The notes: a model not told the origin generated them from the sequence alone. A DNA stretch of 64,000 bases from Tenebrio molitor (GCF_963966145.1 NC_091053.1:3472001-3536000), one strand, 5' to 3'. Positions 23,238 to 35,868 are shown, numbered from the stretch's first letter. Translations and numbers: made by a program.

Positions 23238-25127
23238 ATGTGGCGAATAATAATGACGAGTTTGTTGTACGTGGTGGTGATCGAAAGCCGGCCGATGGAG
23301 CTCCTCGAAGGACCTCTCTGGCTGCAGGACGAATCAATCTCACCAGCCGAATTATTTCTTAGGAGAAATCCGGACGTTCTCAGTCAACGAAGCCTCCACC
23401 AGAACATGTACAATCCTGGTAATGCTCTATGGAAATCCATTTCCCAGTCAGACGTATTGGCGCGTTATCGGACTATGAACTTTGACACATCGGGAGTCGG
23501 AGGCGGCCGCAGAAGCTTTAAAAAAGAAAGTAAATTTATTAAAGTTGGCGCATCCGACAGAATTGGTTGTTAGCCAGGCGCATACACCAAAATTGGAAAA
23601 TTTTTATGCGGAAATTGCTTTTTTAAAGCTTCTCGCGCTCTTTTGTGGACGTGAACTGCGATTTTAAAAATATGAAAATATGTTTGTCAAAATACATCAC
23701 TTTTATCCCAACTTGTTACTCACTTTCGCTTAAAAATATACCAAAAAGTCTAAATTCTCGGCGTAATAAATCAGTCAAAGTATGAACAGTTTTTTTACTA
23801 TTAAAGTATCTATTTGAGCAATATATCGGGCTTTCAAATAAATATATATTTAGAGTAGGCGTAGGCGACATCTAATTCTGTTAACAGTGTAAAGTAATTT
23901 TTGTAGGTAACCAATTATTCTCCGGAGTTATTGTCATATTCCGTGGAGGGGGAATAGGGAGAATGCACTACAAAAATTTAAAATATTTTCTAACCTAATT
24001 TTATTTCGTTAAAATGTCAGACACTTCTTGTGTCATTTTCTACGCTGGAAAAATGTTGCAAACAATTGAATTTCCATAGGTTGCTCTAAATATAAATTTA
24101 TTTGAAGGCCCGTTACGTGTTTTGTTTTAGTTTTTGCTCAACGCAGCGCGCTGAACAATTACATTAAAAAATTCTTGTTGTTTGAAATGTTTTTTATGTA
24201 CCACTAAAATTAGATTTGTGTTTTAAATAGACGCTTGTGCTATCATGTAAAATAATTGAATACTTTTAGAACAATTTTAACAATAAAAGAACTGTGCTCT
24301 GTGCAATACGAGGGTGGTTTATAATTTATTATCACAGACGAAGACAGTTTAACGCCCACCAATGAAACACCGCGTGACGGAAATCTTTTCAAATAGTTCG
24401 AATTTTTTTTTTGTTATTTCGCTTTGAGTTCAACATTTTTCGAGTAGTTTTTCAAAGTATACAATTAAATAAGAAGATTATAGTAATAAACGAAACAAAA
24501 ATATACTTCAACAGAATGAAGAATTAAAAATATTCTTTTGTATTCTATTTTCTTAACGTTTTTTGACAAATATCACTGGCAAACACGTTTTTGTTTCCGT
24601 TGCTGGTAAAACTTTTTACTCGATTATCTCACAAACTAAGCGTTTTTGACCACATAAGTATTAACAGTTTTATGCTTATTTTTGATCATAGAATCAGCCC
24701 TGAAAATTTGTCGATGGAATCCTGACACACCCTGTATATTTATACAGGGTGTTTTCGAAATAGAGGCATTCCTTTCAACATGTGATAGTATGCATTGTTC
24801 TAAAGAGTTTTAGCCAAAATTACCTTAGTAAAATGTGTACGGCAATGAAGATACAATATGTTAATCAAAAATACTGTCAGAGTTGTCATCTAATTTGCCA
24901 GATTTGGTAATTTTTTAAATTCTGTGTTTATTTTTTTTTCAGACACCGAGTACGACTTGATCCTGCCTCGATCCTTGGCAAACAAGCGCGCCATCACCAT
25001 GTTCTCCCGTTGGAGCCCCCTGAGCAGCATCGGAAAGCAAAGAACTCCGATCCGAAGCAATCCCAACACGCTACCCTTCAACCAGATAAGAGACAGACAG
25101 CATGGCCAGCCTTTGAGATGGGGTTAG
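23238..25127 (+). CDS. Secreted peptide-hormone precursor ending in ...QPLRWG (amidated), two coding exons
   Basis: Coding exons are 23238-23529 and 24943-25127 (phase 1), 158 aa. The ATG is the first codon after a splice acceptor (TTGCAG|ATG), implying a non-coding upstream exon. The N-terminus MWRIIMTSLLYVVVIES is a signal peptide. Near the C-terminus a dibasic NKR site is followed by 44 residues starting AITMFSRWSPL and ending GQPLRW, then Gly and stop. A C-terminal Gly after such a segment is the standard signal for alpha-amidation, so a 44-residue amidated peptide is predicted (an internal KQR could be a second cut). The length fits a class B GPCR ligand. It may be the insect parathyroid-hormone-like peptide described from Tribolium, but I cannot confirm that from memory. 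Other unnamed neuropeptides are possible. The gene structure and secretion are better supported than the identity. Confidence 0.75.
23827..24111. mobile_element. MITE, CGGGCCTTCAAATAAAT family, copy 2 (in the peptide gene intron)
   Basis: Close copy of 18575-18902, lacking an internal block of roughly 40 bp. It sits in the 1.4 kb intron of the peptide precursor gene. Confidence 0.85.
24727..24757. repeat. Abutting TACAGGGTGT-type termini
   Basis: ACACACCCTGTATA is followed within a few bases by TATACAGGGTGTTTTCG, so an outgoing and an incoming terminus of TACAGGG-type elements meet here. Their partner ends were not found. Confidence 0.5.
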
Positions 25128-26262
25128 ACGCGATCATCGCGCCGATTTTCGAGCACCTACCATTACGAAAGACGTCCACTTTCTCTTTAGTAAGACCCAA
25201 ATGAGTCCGCAATGGCCTATCGCAGCATCTCAAAAGAAGCCCAATCTCATCACTAAAACGGCCCTACTGGATTTTAGTTAGCGCTCTTTCGTAATGGTGG
25301 CCGGAAAATCGTCCCTCCTACACATATAAAAGACTGCGGTGATTAAATTTAGTTCAACGCCCTTATTTATGTTCGACGAAATTATGCAATAAATCATATG
25401 TATATGCATGTTTCTCGTTTTCGTAACACTACATTTGTTGTCAGTTTTGTCTGTTGTCTGTTTATCCACTTTCTTTGCTGATGTATTTATGTGAAAAGTT
25501 AAATAGAGAATTTAAAGAAAATGTGTTGCAACGACTTCTGGCGATTTCTTCTCACAACGACCCCTCCACTCTCGATTTCTTCCTTCAACGACACAAGTTC
25601 ACCTGGTTTTACACTGGGCTTAAAATAAACCGACAGCTCTGAGCCCAGTTCGCTTAAAGCTCTGATCTCGACGGGGGCGGCAAACCAAATAATAATTCGC
25701 TTATGTGCGCCCCTGAGGCACACCGAGTGAATTAAAGCAAATCCAGAAAGAAACGGTCAGGACTTGTTTGCGTCGTGCTGGTTGCAGATGTGTTATTTTT
25801 GCGGAGGTGAGGTATCGCGGTTTGGGTCATCCGAGAGCTCATGCACGCAATTTCGTATAATTTGCACTGTTATTTTAATATTTGATGTTGGCTTTGTGGG
25901 GCTCAGGCCGAATAACAAAGGATCTCGGAATGTTTTAGTTTTGGGGGCGCGAATTTGGAACTTTCCGTCGAATCAATATTTGAGCAAGACTTTGAACACA
26001 TTGATATGGTTTTCGCAAATTAATTAACCAACTTTAGAGATTATTAAACATTTAGATTTGGAATTTTCTAATCCACATTATTTTATTTTTGTAATAATTT
26101 TATGATAGACTCTCTTCATCAAGGTGAATTTCAGTGAATCTAAATTTACTACATTTAATAGTAATATATTAAAACTTAGCTATAGAAACACTCTAACTAC
26201 TAGTAAAGATTTAAGTAAAATCTGTTCAGTAATTCTTTTGTTATAAGCATACAAGTAACACA
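25128..26262. other. 3' region of the peptide gene, then intergenic
   Basis: The first few hundred bases are probably 3' UTR. A 14-bp inverted pair (ACCATTACGAAAGA near 25158 and TCTTTCGTAATGGT near 25285) could form a stem. No certain polyadenylation signal was chosen. The rest is non-coding. Confidence 0.35.
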
Positions 26263-26387
26263 TACAGGCTGTCCCAGAGTTGCGAAAATGCTCCATAACT
26301 TGTTTGTTATTAAAGATATCAACTTTTTCTTTTTTCTAGATAATAGCTACGCTTCTACTGCACATTCGGAAAATATTGAGGCATATA

Positions 26388-27415
26388 TACAGGGTGTCCC
26401 AATATCATAAAAACACTAAAGTTGTTTTTTTAAATGGAATCTACCCAGTTTGATTTCATTTTTGGATTCTATGCTAAATTGTGAATCAAATCCTCACAGG
26501 TCATTTTTACTTATCTGCCATCGTTTATGATCAGTGGCGCTTTTTTTACCAGAATTCCGAATTGCAGGAGTCCCTTCGAAAATTCGTACCTTCCAAATAG
26601 TTCCACATAAATTAAAATAATTGACGGTGTTTGATTCCTGAATGTTTGCTGCATCTGCTAAGTGTTTACTCAATAACGTACTCAGTCGCATATGCCTACT
26701 GCGATTTTTTAAATAATACAAACTAAAAATGTAAAAAACTCATTTTTTTCAAATAGCACCTCGCATTTATTAAAGCTTTTTTGACAAGCTTTCCAACTGT
26801 ATAGGGTTTGTATCGTCGAATGCGAAAATCTAGGGTGCTATCTTAAAAATCACTAAAAATCACTAAAATAATTAAATGTTAGGCCCACTAGATTTTTGTA
26901 TTGTCTTTTTAACGGAAAAATTGCACCAAATTTAGCGATTTTAGGATAGCACCCTAGATTTTCAGATTCGACTATACAAACCTTATATTGTTCAAAAGCT
27001 TGTCAAAAAAGCTTTCGACCAGTGCAATAATAAATACGGTGTACCATTTGAAAAAAAATGAGTTTTTGACATTTTTAGTTCGTTATGTTTAAAAAATCGC
27101 AGTAGGCTTATGCGACTGAGCAGGTTGTTGAGTAAACACTCAGCAGATGCGGCAAACATTCAGAAATCAAATAGAGTAAATCATTTTAATTTATGTGCAA
27201 CGTTTTGGCAGTTACGAATTTTCGAAGGGACCCCTGCAATTCGAAATTCTGGTAAAAAAAGCGCCACTGATCAAAAACGGTGGCAGATAAGTAAAAACGA
27301 CCTATATAAATTAGATTCATTATTTAGCATAGAATTCAAAAATAAAATCAAACTGGGTAGGTTCCGTTTAAAAAAACATAACTTTTGTGTTTTTATAATA
27401 TTGAGACACACTGTA
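26388..27415. mobile_element. Large foldback element with ~490 bp arms
   Basis: TACAGGGTGTCCCAATATCA at the left is mirrored near 27415. The complementarity extends about 490 bp inward to a ~60 bp centre near 26870-26935. Each arm carries the same short open frame (ending GKKSATD.KRWQISKNDL), which is a by-product of the palindrome. The arms differ by scattered substitutions. Confidence 0.85.
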
Positions 27416-27942
27416 TACAGGGTGTTCGGTAAATGTCCGGCCAAACTTTAACCGCGAGCTACTGGCTTCATGTAGAACTCGGAAAAAATATTTAAAAAAT
27501 TCTATGTCAAAAAATAAATTGACATTTAATTTTTGAGGTACAATTTTTTTTAACTGCTTTTATTCTTCTACGTTGTCTCACAACCTCGTAGGTAAAATTT
27601 CGGCACATTTTTAAAATACACCTTGCATATCATATTTTATAAAACGTACACCAATGCGGTTTTCTTGTTTTAAAGCATATTTCCTAGAGGTTACTTCGCA
27701 TTGGCGTACGTTTTATAAAATATGATATAAGTACAGGGTGTATTTTAAAAATATGCCGAAATTTTACCTACGAGGTTGTGAGCAACGTAGAAGACTAAAA
27801 GCAGTTAAAAAAAATTGTACCTCAAAAATTAAATGTCAATTTATTTTTTGACATAGAATTTTTTAAATATTTTTTCCGAGTTCTACATGAAGCCAGTAGC
27901 TCGCGGTTAAAGTTTGGCCGGACATTTACCGAACACCCTGTA
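27416..27942. mobile_element. Foldback element, TACAGGGTGTTCGGTAAATG
   Basis: A 527 bp near-complete palindrome with TACAGGGTGTTCGGTAAATG at both ends. Beyond the first ~40 bp it matches the arms of 43014-43518 and 7495-7732, so the two subfamilies share a body but differ in their outer ends. Confidence 0.85.
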
Positions 27943-28067
27943 TATACCGCAATATTTTCCGAATGTGCAGTAGAAGCGTAGCTATCATCTAGAAAAAAGT
28001 AAAAGTTGATATCTTTAATAACAAACAAGTTATGGAGCTTTTTCGCAACTCTGGGACAGCCTGTATG

Positions 28068-28459
28068 TACAGGGTGTAACAGAAATAAGTACATTAATTT
28101 TAACCAGTAAGAGAACTCGTCATGATGAACAATTTCTCTATGTACCATTTTTTCCAAATCGGCAATTTTGTTTAGCATTTCCCCCCCATAAATTAACGAG
28201 GCGTTTGCGTAAACCTTCAAAGCACAGGTTCTAATAATAGGCAGTATTTTGATTTCGTAAAAATGCTTAGAAACGATCATCACATTTATAGTCACTTCTG
28301 GTCTCCAGTGGCGGGTAGCGAAATTTTTGGAAAATTTTTAAAAATTTTAAATCATTAACGAGAACGTTTACGAAAAAAAAAATATTTAGAAAAATTGTTA
28401 CTCTTGATGAGTTTTATTACCAGTTAAAATTAATGTACTTGTTTCTGTTACACGCTGTA
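28068..28459. mobile_element. MITE, TACAGGGTGTAACAGAAATA ends
   Basis: A 392 bp unit. The left end and the complement of the right end agree over ~43 bp through AAGTACATTAATTTTAAC. It begins 2 bp after the 26263-28065 element ends. Confidence 0.85.
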
Positions 28460-29331
28460 GATATAAATTTTGTTTTCTTTAGTATGTTAATGCATTTGGA
28501 ATTGTTTATTAGTAAATCTTTATTAAAGCTTCGAAGAGTTGGTTGAAACGCATTAGAAAATTTCTTTTGAAGCAATTTGAGATGAATCAACGAGCGTCGA
28601 CAACGAAACTGTGCAACGCTGTTTACAAAACAATCCCAGACATGGTAAAAAATGAATCCCCCAGGACTTGTAGAGGTTGAGTGAATGTGGACTTTTTGTA
28701 GTCTCTTGACGGCAAAAACATGTCTTTAAAAGCAGAGAAGAATAAGTGTGGTTAAGTATTACGGAATAAAACGAAGTTTGAGATAACAATGAAGTACAAC
28801 AATAAAACTTGTTCTTTATGGACCTTGGAGCAGGAGAACACAAAAATTGTACATTTTCCTGCAAGTTGTGCTTGACAGCACTTGACCAAGAGATTATTTA
28901 GCACTGCAAAGTAAAAGAGCGCCAGTTTATCCTGCGGCATATGGAGTTATTCCAGCATGTACAATAGATGCTTTGTTGCAAAATGTTATCGTCCTGAATG
29001 TCATTACCTAGATAACTAAAGCACCACAAGAGACTTTTGCAGCTACCGTGATTAAGTGGGTGGTATGATGCAGAAAGGAGTGGAGGAAAATTTGAATTTA
29101 ATTTTAAAAGGAATAGACTGAAACTGCAGAAGAAGTTGAAAATTATATGGACCCTCTGAGTTGGCAGAATCTTTTAAAAGACTTCAAAGAGTGCACCTTC
29201 AGACCAATGTATCTTTGTGGGGAAAGTCCTGATTTTTTTTTAATTTCCATATTTTGACTACTGAAGTGATCCCCTACAACGCTCTGAATTCAGAATTCGC
29301 GAATTTTGAGACACCTGTATAATGGAAAGCA
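28460..29331. other. Degenerate sequence, possibly an old transposase
   Basis: The strand shows codon-like texture but many stops, and no domain could be named. It ends with the inverted remnant (29280-29320) of the 22262-22521 MITE family. Confidence 0.3.
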
Positions 29332-30312
29332 GTAAAAATTCAAGAAAATAAACAAAAAATTTTATTACGTTACGATGTGAATTTGAAAAAAAATCAAGCG
29401 TGCCATGGAAAACGATGACAGTCAAAGAGATAATGTCATTTAAATATTTAAAGTCCATTTTTTTTAAATCAATTGTCAGTGTCAAAATTCCCTCAAAGAA
29501 CAGGCTGTATCACCCTAAAACCTTTCATTTCGGAACACCTCTATCGTAAAATTTCCCTAGATCAGGTTTGAGGTTATGTCAGTAATTTTCAAATGTCAGA
29601 AAAGTTTCAGGTGTAACCAAATTTTATACCAAAAGACAAGAAATAAAGACCATAATGACACTGAAAAGTGCAGCAGTTTACTTATTCATCTTTAGAATCT
29701 AACCCCCAATTGTCTTCCGAATATGATTCTGCGGAAAGTTGAATTATTATTGAAAGAATGTCCTCAATTGGTAGATTTCCCATCAATTATTTCCAGTCCT
29801 CTCTAATCAGTTACTCACAGTGACGAACACCATTGGCCCATATATTAAAATTATAAAAGAAAATACCTCGAATATGTGTGCATCTTTACTGCAATTTAGC
29901 ATGGTCGGTTTTTCTCTCTGCATTTCTTCACGTAATCTAATCATAGCCAATTTTTCTCGTTGTGTTAGATTCTTACTTTCGGAAACTCATTTAACTTTTT
30001 ATTTTTATTTAAATGTAATTGCGGCTTCACTAGCGCAAGCGCCTTCACAATTCACATCAATGACTGACACTGACATACAGTTGACATTTTACGTTGCCAA
30101 CCTAATTACTATCAAATAACCAGTGGCTCATACCAACCTGACAACACTTTGACAATTGATTATAAAAAAAAACAGACTTTATTTAGGTCGTACTTCCACT
30201 GCCATTGTCATTGTTTTCCACGGTGTGCTTGATTTTTTTTTTCAAATTCATTAATAAAACATCGTAAGGTAATAAATAATATATTTTTTTTTATTTTCTT
30301 GAATTTTTATTG
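29332..30312. mobile_element. ~1 kb inverted-repeat element
   Basis: The arms 29332-29480 and 30160-30312 are imperfect complements, sharing AAAAATTCAAGAAAATAAA, AAATCAAGC and CAATTGTCA words. The interior holds no supported gene. Confidence 0.7.
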
Positions 30313-32643
30313 CACAAAAGTCAGTGTGTTGAAATTAGAAAAAAATTCTTTATCATAATAAAAATTAATAATTATATATTTCCATTTAAAAAAACAAAGT
30401 GACACTTATTTGAGCTAACAATTAATGTTGAAAAAAATTAAAAATCAAGCCGTTTTGTAGTATTTTTTTAACCATTGTATTACTTCTTTCGTTTATTAAA
30501 ATCGGACAATAAATAACAGAGCTACGGTTTGGGGCGTTTTTTAGGAAACAGCCGGTATGTATTATTTTCTTAATTCTTTAACAGTTTCTGAAATTCGTAT
30601 TATGGTACCAGGTCAGGTGACCACAAACATTTTTGAACAGACGTTATAGAAATAAAATACAAAGAATTTTGAGTATTTATCTTTTCTTCATCAACATAAG
30701 AAATGTTTATAACAACGAATCGCTTTAGACCTAATTTCAAGTTTTGCAGAAATCAGAGTTAAATCAAAAGGTGTCATAAGATTTCAGTTCACCGTTTTAA
30801 TTCATATTCGAGTATTTTTTGGTCTAAAGAACGTTGCGTGTTGACCTTCTTGTCTAGCACAAGACAGCAAAAAATAAAGAAGGCAAATCGACGATTTGTT
30901 CTGTTTACAATAATACAATATTTAGGCAAATTCAATATTTACAGAAGAGTTTGTTGAATCGACGCAAATATGTCGAGTAATGTTCAGAAAATAACGGTTT
31001 AAAAAAATCACCAACTCAGAGATACAACTTGAAGCAGTAGTTCAAATAGCTCCAAAATAAAAAAAACTTATTAGAATTTAATTATTTGAAGCAATCTTTT
31101 AAAATGAACATTATCGCAAGATTGAAACAACTAAAAATTATTAATACATAGTTGTTTATGCAACAAGTGAGTAAAGTAATACTTTTTTTACGAGAAGGAA
31201 AATTTGCCGCACGAGCGCAGCGAGTGCGCAAATCCGCCGAGTAAAAAAAAGCTACTTTACTACTTTAACTATGAATGAAAAATTTTATAATTGCATTAAC
31301 ACGCTACGGCACTTTTTTTAACGCTTCTTGACCGATTCAAAAATCACATATTTTATGAACGCAAACGAATGAAAAAACTTGCACTTTTTTGACGGACGTT
31401 AAAAAAATAAATAAAAAAAAAGTCTAGTGATTTTATTTTGTTGTTTATTTTTGGTCCAGGTGAAGATTAATATCGTGTCATATTAAACCTGCGATAAAGA
31501 ATACTGAAATGCAAATATTTGTATCGCATTTTAGTGCGTTTTTATGTAGCGAAATTGCTTCACAATCCATCGCCCGTGCACAGAATCCACCCACCTTACC
31601 CTTTCGCTCCCTTCGGCAAAGAGCGTTTCATTTTTTGCATTGACTTTGATCCAAGCCGAATCAACAAAGACACATCCATATAATCTACATTTTTCCCGCA
31701 GAAAAAATTTCATTTCGACGTCCTGCCTGCTGCAAAGTGGCAATTTTAATTGCATCCACGTCACTCACATCACTCGCTAAAAATAACTCGAAACTATCGC
31801 CTCTCAAGACACTTCCCGATACTACAAAACCATCTGTCGACATAATTGGAATTTTTCCTCGTCCACACTTTATGCTAATGCCGGTTTAAATTGCTCATAA
31901 TTATGATCGGCCATAAAAGAGGGTGGTGGATCACGCCGTAATAATGGTATCAATCAACGTCGGTTTAATTAAGAAAACTGTCTTCGGAGCAGAGTTGTCG
32001 CTAATAATATGAGATGTGCTCTTTTGGACACAGAAGGCTTCTATTGTTCGGGTGGAGTGCCGGAGCTGTCAGGACACCTCCTGAGCACCAGCTATTCACA
32101 ATTTAGTCCGATATTGCCACGGATCGATGTCATATAAGGCGTATTTAATGGATGCACATATACTTACACAACGGTTATCAGACACAAATACATGGGAAAA
32201 TCACCTTTAAGTGTTACACCATCGAAGGGTTAAACGAATCAATTCTTTGTGCGGCGATTCGCTCGGAAGGGACCAATTAAGCGTGAAGAGCACGCGAAGA
32301 TGAGGTCTCGTTCGATGTTTACACGTGTCGACGAATTGGGAATTGGGAAATTTTTATTCTGTATCAAATCACCGAAATATTTGTTAACGGTGCTCACACA
32401 CTGGAATAACTAGTGCTCAAAGAAGTTATAGTGTAAGTAAGCTTGTTGCACGAGCGCAGCGAGGGCAATAATTACACGAGCAATGAATAATTCTTTCCCT
32501 TTTCAAGTACACTGTTTGATCGTGAACTTTCCTCCAGGATGTATTCTCTCGAATACATTTTAGATACGCACAAGAACGGTTCATAAGATCACAAGACGAG
32601 GACAAAATGAAGAAGAGTGAAAGATTCATTCCCTTTTCAATTA
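30313..32643. other. Intergenic with short hairpin repeats
   Basis: A hairpin at about 31173-31260 (GTAAAGTAATACTTTTTTTA against TAAAAAAAAGCTACTTTAC) has GCACGAGCGCAGCGAGTGCG between its arms, and a related GCACGAGCGCAGCGAG occurs at 32448. No gene is supported; the 77-codon minus frame at 31531-31764 has no recognised domain. Confidence 0.5.
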
Positions 32644-33775
32644 TACAGAGTGTCTCAGCTAAGATTTTCGAGCCTAATATCTCGGTTATTTGCCAACGGA
32701 TTTTTATGAAATTTAAAATGCAGATATTTTAGACCGTGAAAGTTCAATTAGTAATAATAAAATTACCTCAAGTTAAAAAATGTAATTTTAACACATGTTT
32801 CCTTTATCGAAAATTATGCGCGATTGTTATTAGATTGTTAAATATTAAAAAATAGGGGTCTACATAAACAATTAAGTAAACCACTTGTCTGCTTCAACGA
32901 AAAGATTAGATTTTGTCGTTAAAAATTTAATGTAAAGGTATTTGAGCAGTTACCTTTTGAAACAATTGATGATTAATTGCCAAGCAACATTTTGTACAGC
33001 CTTTAAAGTCTGTCAAAATTGGGCGCGCTACATTAGAAACGTCAAATTGTGAAAATTTATTGAAAAATAGACTACAACGGCAGAAATTTCAATACTGTTG
33101 AAAAAGGAAAAAAAAAGTTGCCTATGGAGAGATGGAGAGTGTCGTAAGAACTTCAATGACACAGTTCGTTTTCTTGTGGAACACTTTCCAAATGTAGGCT
33201 TTACAAAATGTAAGGTTAAGAGAGGCGTCAATTTATTTGAAGACACAGGAAGCGTACGTGAACTAAATTACCTTGCTAAAATATCCCGATCGTGTTTTAG
33301 TCCTTTATGGAAGAATTAAAGCATCCAGTATAATAAATTACCTCCAAATGTTGTCTTTAACTTTGTAAGTGTTTGTAAGGTTAGCAAGATAAAAGTCAAA
33401 TATGTCACCTGCGCTTCTGCGAAAAGGGATGACCAAAATTCTGCAAAATTGCGCGTTTGTTTCATACGCGTCTACGTTTTTGCATTTGCCGCCACGTTTA
33501 ACACAGTTTTTTGCTTTTTTCTTGCAAACCAGACGTCTTTCAAGGACGAGTTTTTCCCTACAGCATTTTTTATTGACGATCAATTTTTTATGTAAATCTT
33601 AATTGATTCAACATTTTAAAAAGGCATGTGAAAATTACGTTTTTAAGACTTGGGTGATTGCATTAATGGGATTTTATTCTTCACTGTCTCAACTATTTGC
33701 ATTTTAAATTTCACAAAAATCCGCTGGAAAATAACTGAGTTATTAGGCTCAAAAGTCTTAGCTGAGACACCCTGT
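32644..33775. mobile_element. TIR element with decayed helix-turn-helix coding remnant
   Basis: The ends TACAGAGTGTCTCAGCTAAG and the complement TACAGGGTGTCTCAGCTAAG stay similar for ~90 bp (TTATTTGCCAACGGATTTTT). On the plus strand at 33110-33265 the translation contains WRDGECRKNFNDTVRFL, VEHFPNVGFTK and ETGSVRE-like (EDTGSVRE), which resembles the insect DUF4817 helix-turn-helix domain linked to transposable elements. Only this fragment is visible, so the element is not autonomous. Similar flanking words (GATCNTGAANTTTCC near 32518 and 33782) suggest that it inserted into, or was duplicated with, a repeated unit. Confidence 0.7.
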
Positions 33776-35056
33776 ACTGTGTGATCTTGAATTTTCCTTC
33801 AGAATTCTAAATACTTCTAATACTCCTTCTAAAGACGTCTAAATAGGCAAAAGAACAAGTTCATAATATGTTGACAAAAGGAAAAAGAAATACAGCAGAA
33901 GACAGACACTTTTAAGCGACTTTGGTATATCTTTATATGACTCAGTGATTCAGAAATTTGACTACAAAACAGAATTTACATCAAGTCAACAAGAGCACAA
34001 TGAGAAATGCTTCTCTAGAAGAATCAACTTTCTAGCTTCTAGTGTCAACATCTCATAGCAGCAAGAAGGCCATTCAATCATTGATATCTGTTAGACAAGC
34101 TTCATATAAAAGATTCTTTGAGTCTTTGAGTCTTTGATCTTTGATTCTTGAATGGTCTTCATCAACAGGTCTAGAGAAGAGAAGAATACATGTTGCGGTG
34201 TGTGGATGGTACTCTTCATTCTTCTAGTTCTACAGGAATTACTCCAAGAGAAGTTATCTCTGCATGCCAAACCGGATCTTTGAAACTTTTATGGATTTCT
34301 TGAGAGAGCAAGAATCCATTGGGACATGTTAATTGTTCACAGCTTCAAAACAAATCATCACATTTTCAAACACAACAATAAATCATCTAAAAGCTTCACA
34401 GTGGAAGTTTTTTCCTTCAATTTTTGGCAATAAAATACTTCTCGTTGCCGACTCTTGGACTTAGAAAGTGTTGCAATGAAGAAAACAGATCTTTCTGAAC
34501 TTCCTATAGATTGAGTGGGACTTCTCAACATGAAGAAAGAACTTCCAGATGATTTGAAGTCATTTTCGGAAAGGTGAAAAGTGCATTAAAGTTGTCAGAA
34601 TTCTTTCTTTTCGCATGATTCAAAAAGGAGAACGTGAGACTTGTTTTGAGTGAGTCGTAGACGAAATATGAGTTATTATAGAATTGACTTTGATCCATCT
34701 TAAAGATCATTCTAGGTTAGTAGATCAAAAATTAATACTTCATATTCTTGGTGAAGCTTATTTGAAAGATTTTAATATTAACTTGTCATGTCATGTCATC
34801 TTTTCATGTGGTTCGTAAGAACTCTGAGGTAATTGAGAAAAAGCTGATTCTTCTTATTCTTCTACTTTTGCTTTCTTCCAGATCATAACCAAATGCATAG
34901 TTTTTATTCAACCATCATCATCACTCATCAGACAAAAGATAATGTTCAAATTATTTCCTCTTCTTCTACTTTGCATTCTTTGATAATAATCTATCTGCTA
35001 GACATTCTCTTCTATAGAAAGAAAGTAAAAAAGAAAAATAACATTACAAGGAGCTA
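33776..35056. other. Intergenic, low-complexity, nothing recognised
   Basis: Mostly AT- and purine-rich sequence with short simple repeats such as GAGTCTTT near 34120. There is no gene. Confidence 0.4.
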
Positions 35057-35388
35057 TAGTCCAAATTTTACCCCTTTGCGATGACGTCATTATCTAGTAA
35101 CTTTACGTATGTTTGAGCTAGGATCAGAAACAAATTTGAATTGATCATAAATAACTATAAATGTGTCAAATTTGTTGACAATTGCTTCGAAAGGTTATGT
35201 TTGTAATCAATGTAATAAGTGAAAGAAATTAAAAATTGTCAAATTGACAGGAGCATATAATAACCTCAAAGTGACCATCAATAAATAAACGTGCCTTTTT
35301 TTTGTTTTTTTCTGTTTCTGTCGTTTCAATAAAGACAAAGCGAGGAAGGAAATCGTGACGTCACCTCAAAAGGGTAAAAATTGGACTA
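35057..35388. mobile_element. MITE family TAGTCCAATTTTTACCC, copy 1
   Basis: A 332 bp unit with TAGTCCAAATTTTACCCCTT at the left and the complement of TAGTCCAATTTTTACCCTTT at the right. Two more copies lie at 40944-41220 and 41222-41554, in opposite orientation. TA at both borders fits a TA duplication. Confidence 0.9.
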
Positions 35389-35498
35389 TATCAAATAAAT
35401 TTGTGGCTGGGATTTTTTCTCTTCTTAGTTGGTATTGTCGTACGTTGTGACAATGTGACAATTGCTTCAAATACCTAACTTCACTTTAATCATACCGA

Positions 35499-35868
35499 GT
35501 GAGCAACAATTATTGTTTGAGTTGGCAATAAAACTATGGTGACTTTTTTGCGTCCCGGTTGGCTAAATTTGTTACATAACCGGAAGTGACGTGATTTGAT
35601 AGATCGCCGAAATGTGCTGCGAAGCAACAGTTTATTGAAAAATGAGGAGTTTTTAAAAACAAACAAGTTAGAGCAAGAGAAAGGTGCTACTCCAAATGAC
35701 ATCAATTATTATCAATAAAAGTAATCTTTTAATACATTTAAATTTGAAATTTATGTCAGCTGTCAATAATGACAACAAAACAAATGGAAATAGGTACAAT
35801 TCACAGTCTTGGCAATTTCTTTCAAGTACAATTTTTTATTGCCAATTCAAACAATAATTGTTGTTCAC
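35499..35868. mobile_element. MITE, CAACAATTATTGTTTGAGTT ends
   Basis: The TIR GTGAGCAACAATTATTGTTT followed by GAGTTGGCAATAAAA is mirrored at the right end. The TTTGAGTTGGCAATA core also ends the 36328-37054 element, so the two are related families. Confidence 0.8.

Larger units (their letters stand above)
26263..28065. mobile_element. Outer TACAGGCTGTCCCAG element split by two palindromes
   Basis: The arms 26263-26387 and 27943-28065 are reverse complements (TACAGGCTGTCCCAGAGTTG, AACAAGTTATGGAG, GCTACGCTTCTACTGCACAT). Everything between them is two later foldback elements, 26388-27415 and 27416-27942, placed end to end. Confidence 0.85.

Noticed and set aside
26494..27451. Two similar open frames ending KRWQISKNDL on opposite strands
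   Set aside because: They are the two arms of the 26388-27415 palindrome; no domain or start supports a gene.
28560..29240. Possible transposase gene
   Set aside because: Some coding-like texture but too many stops and no nameable motif; recorded only as degenerate sequence.
29820..30119. 99-codon plus frame with a hydrophobic stretch
   Set aside because: It lies inside the 29332-30312 inverted-repeat element with a non-ATG start and no family resemblance.
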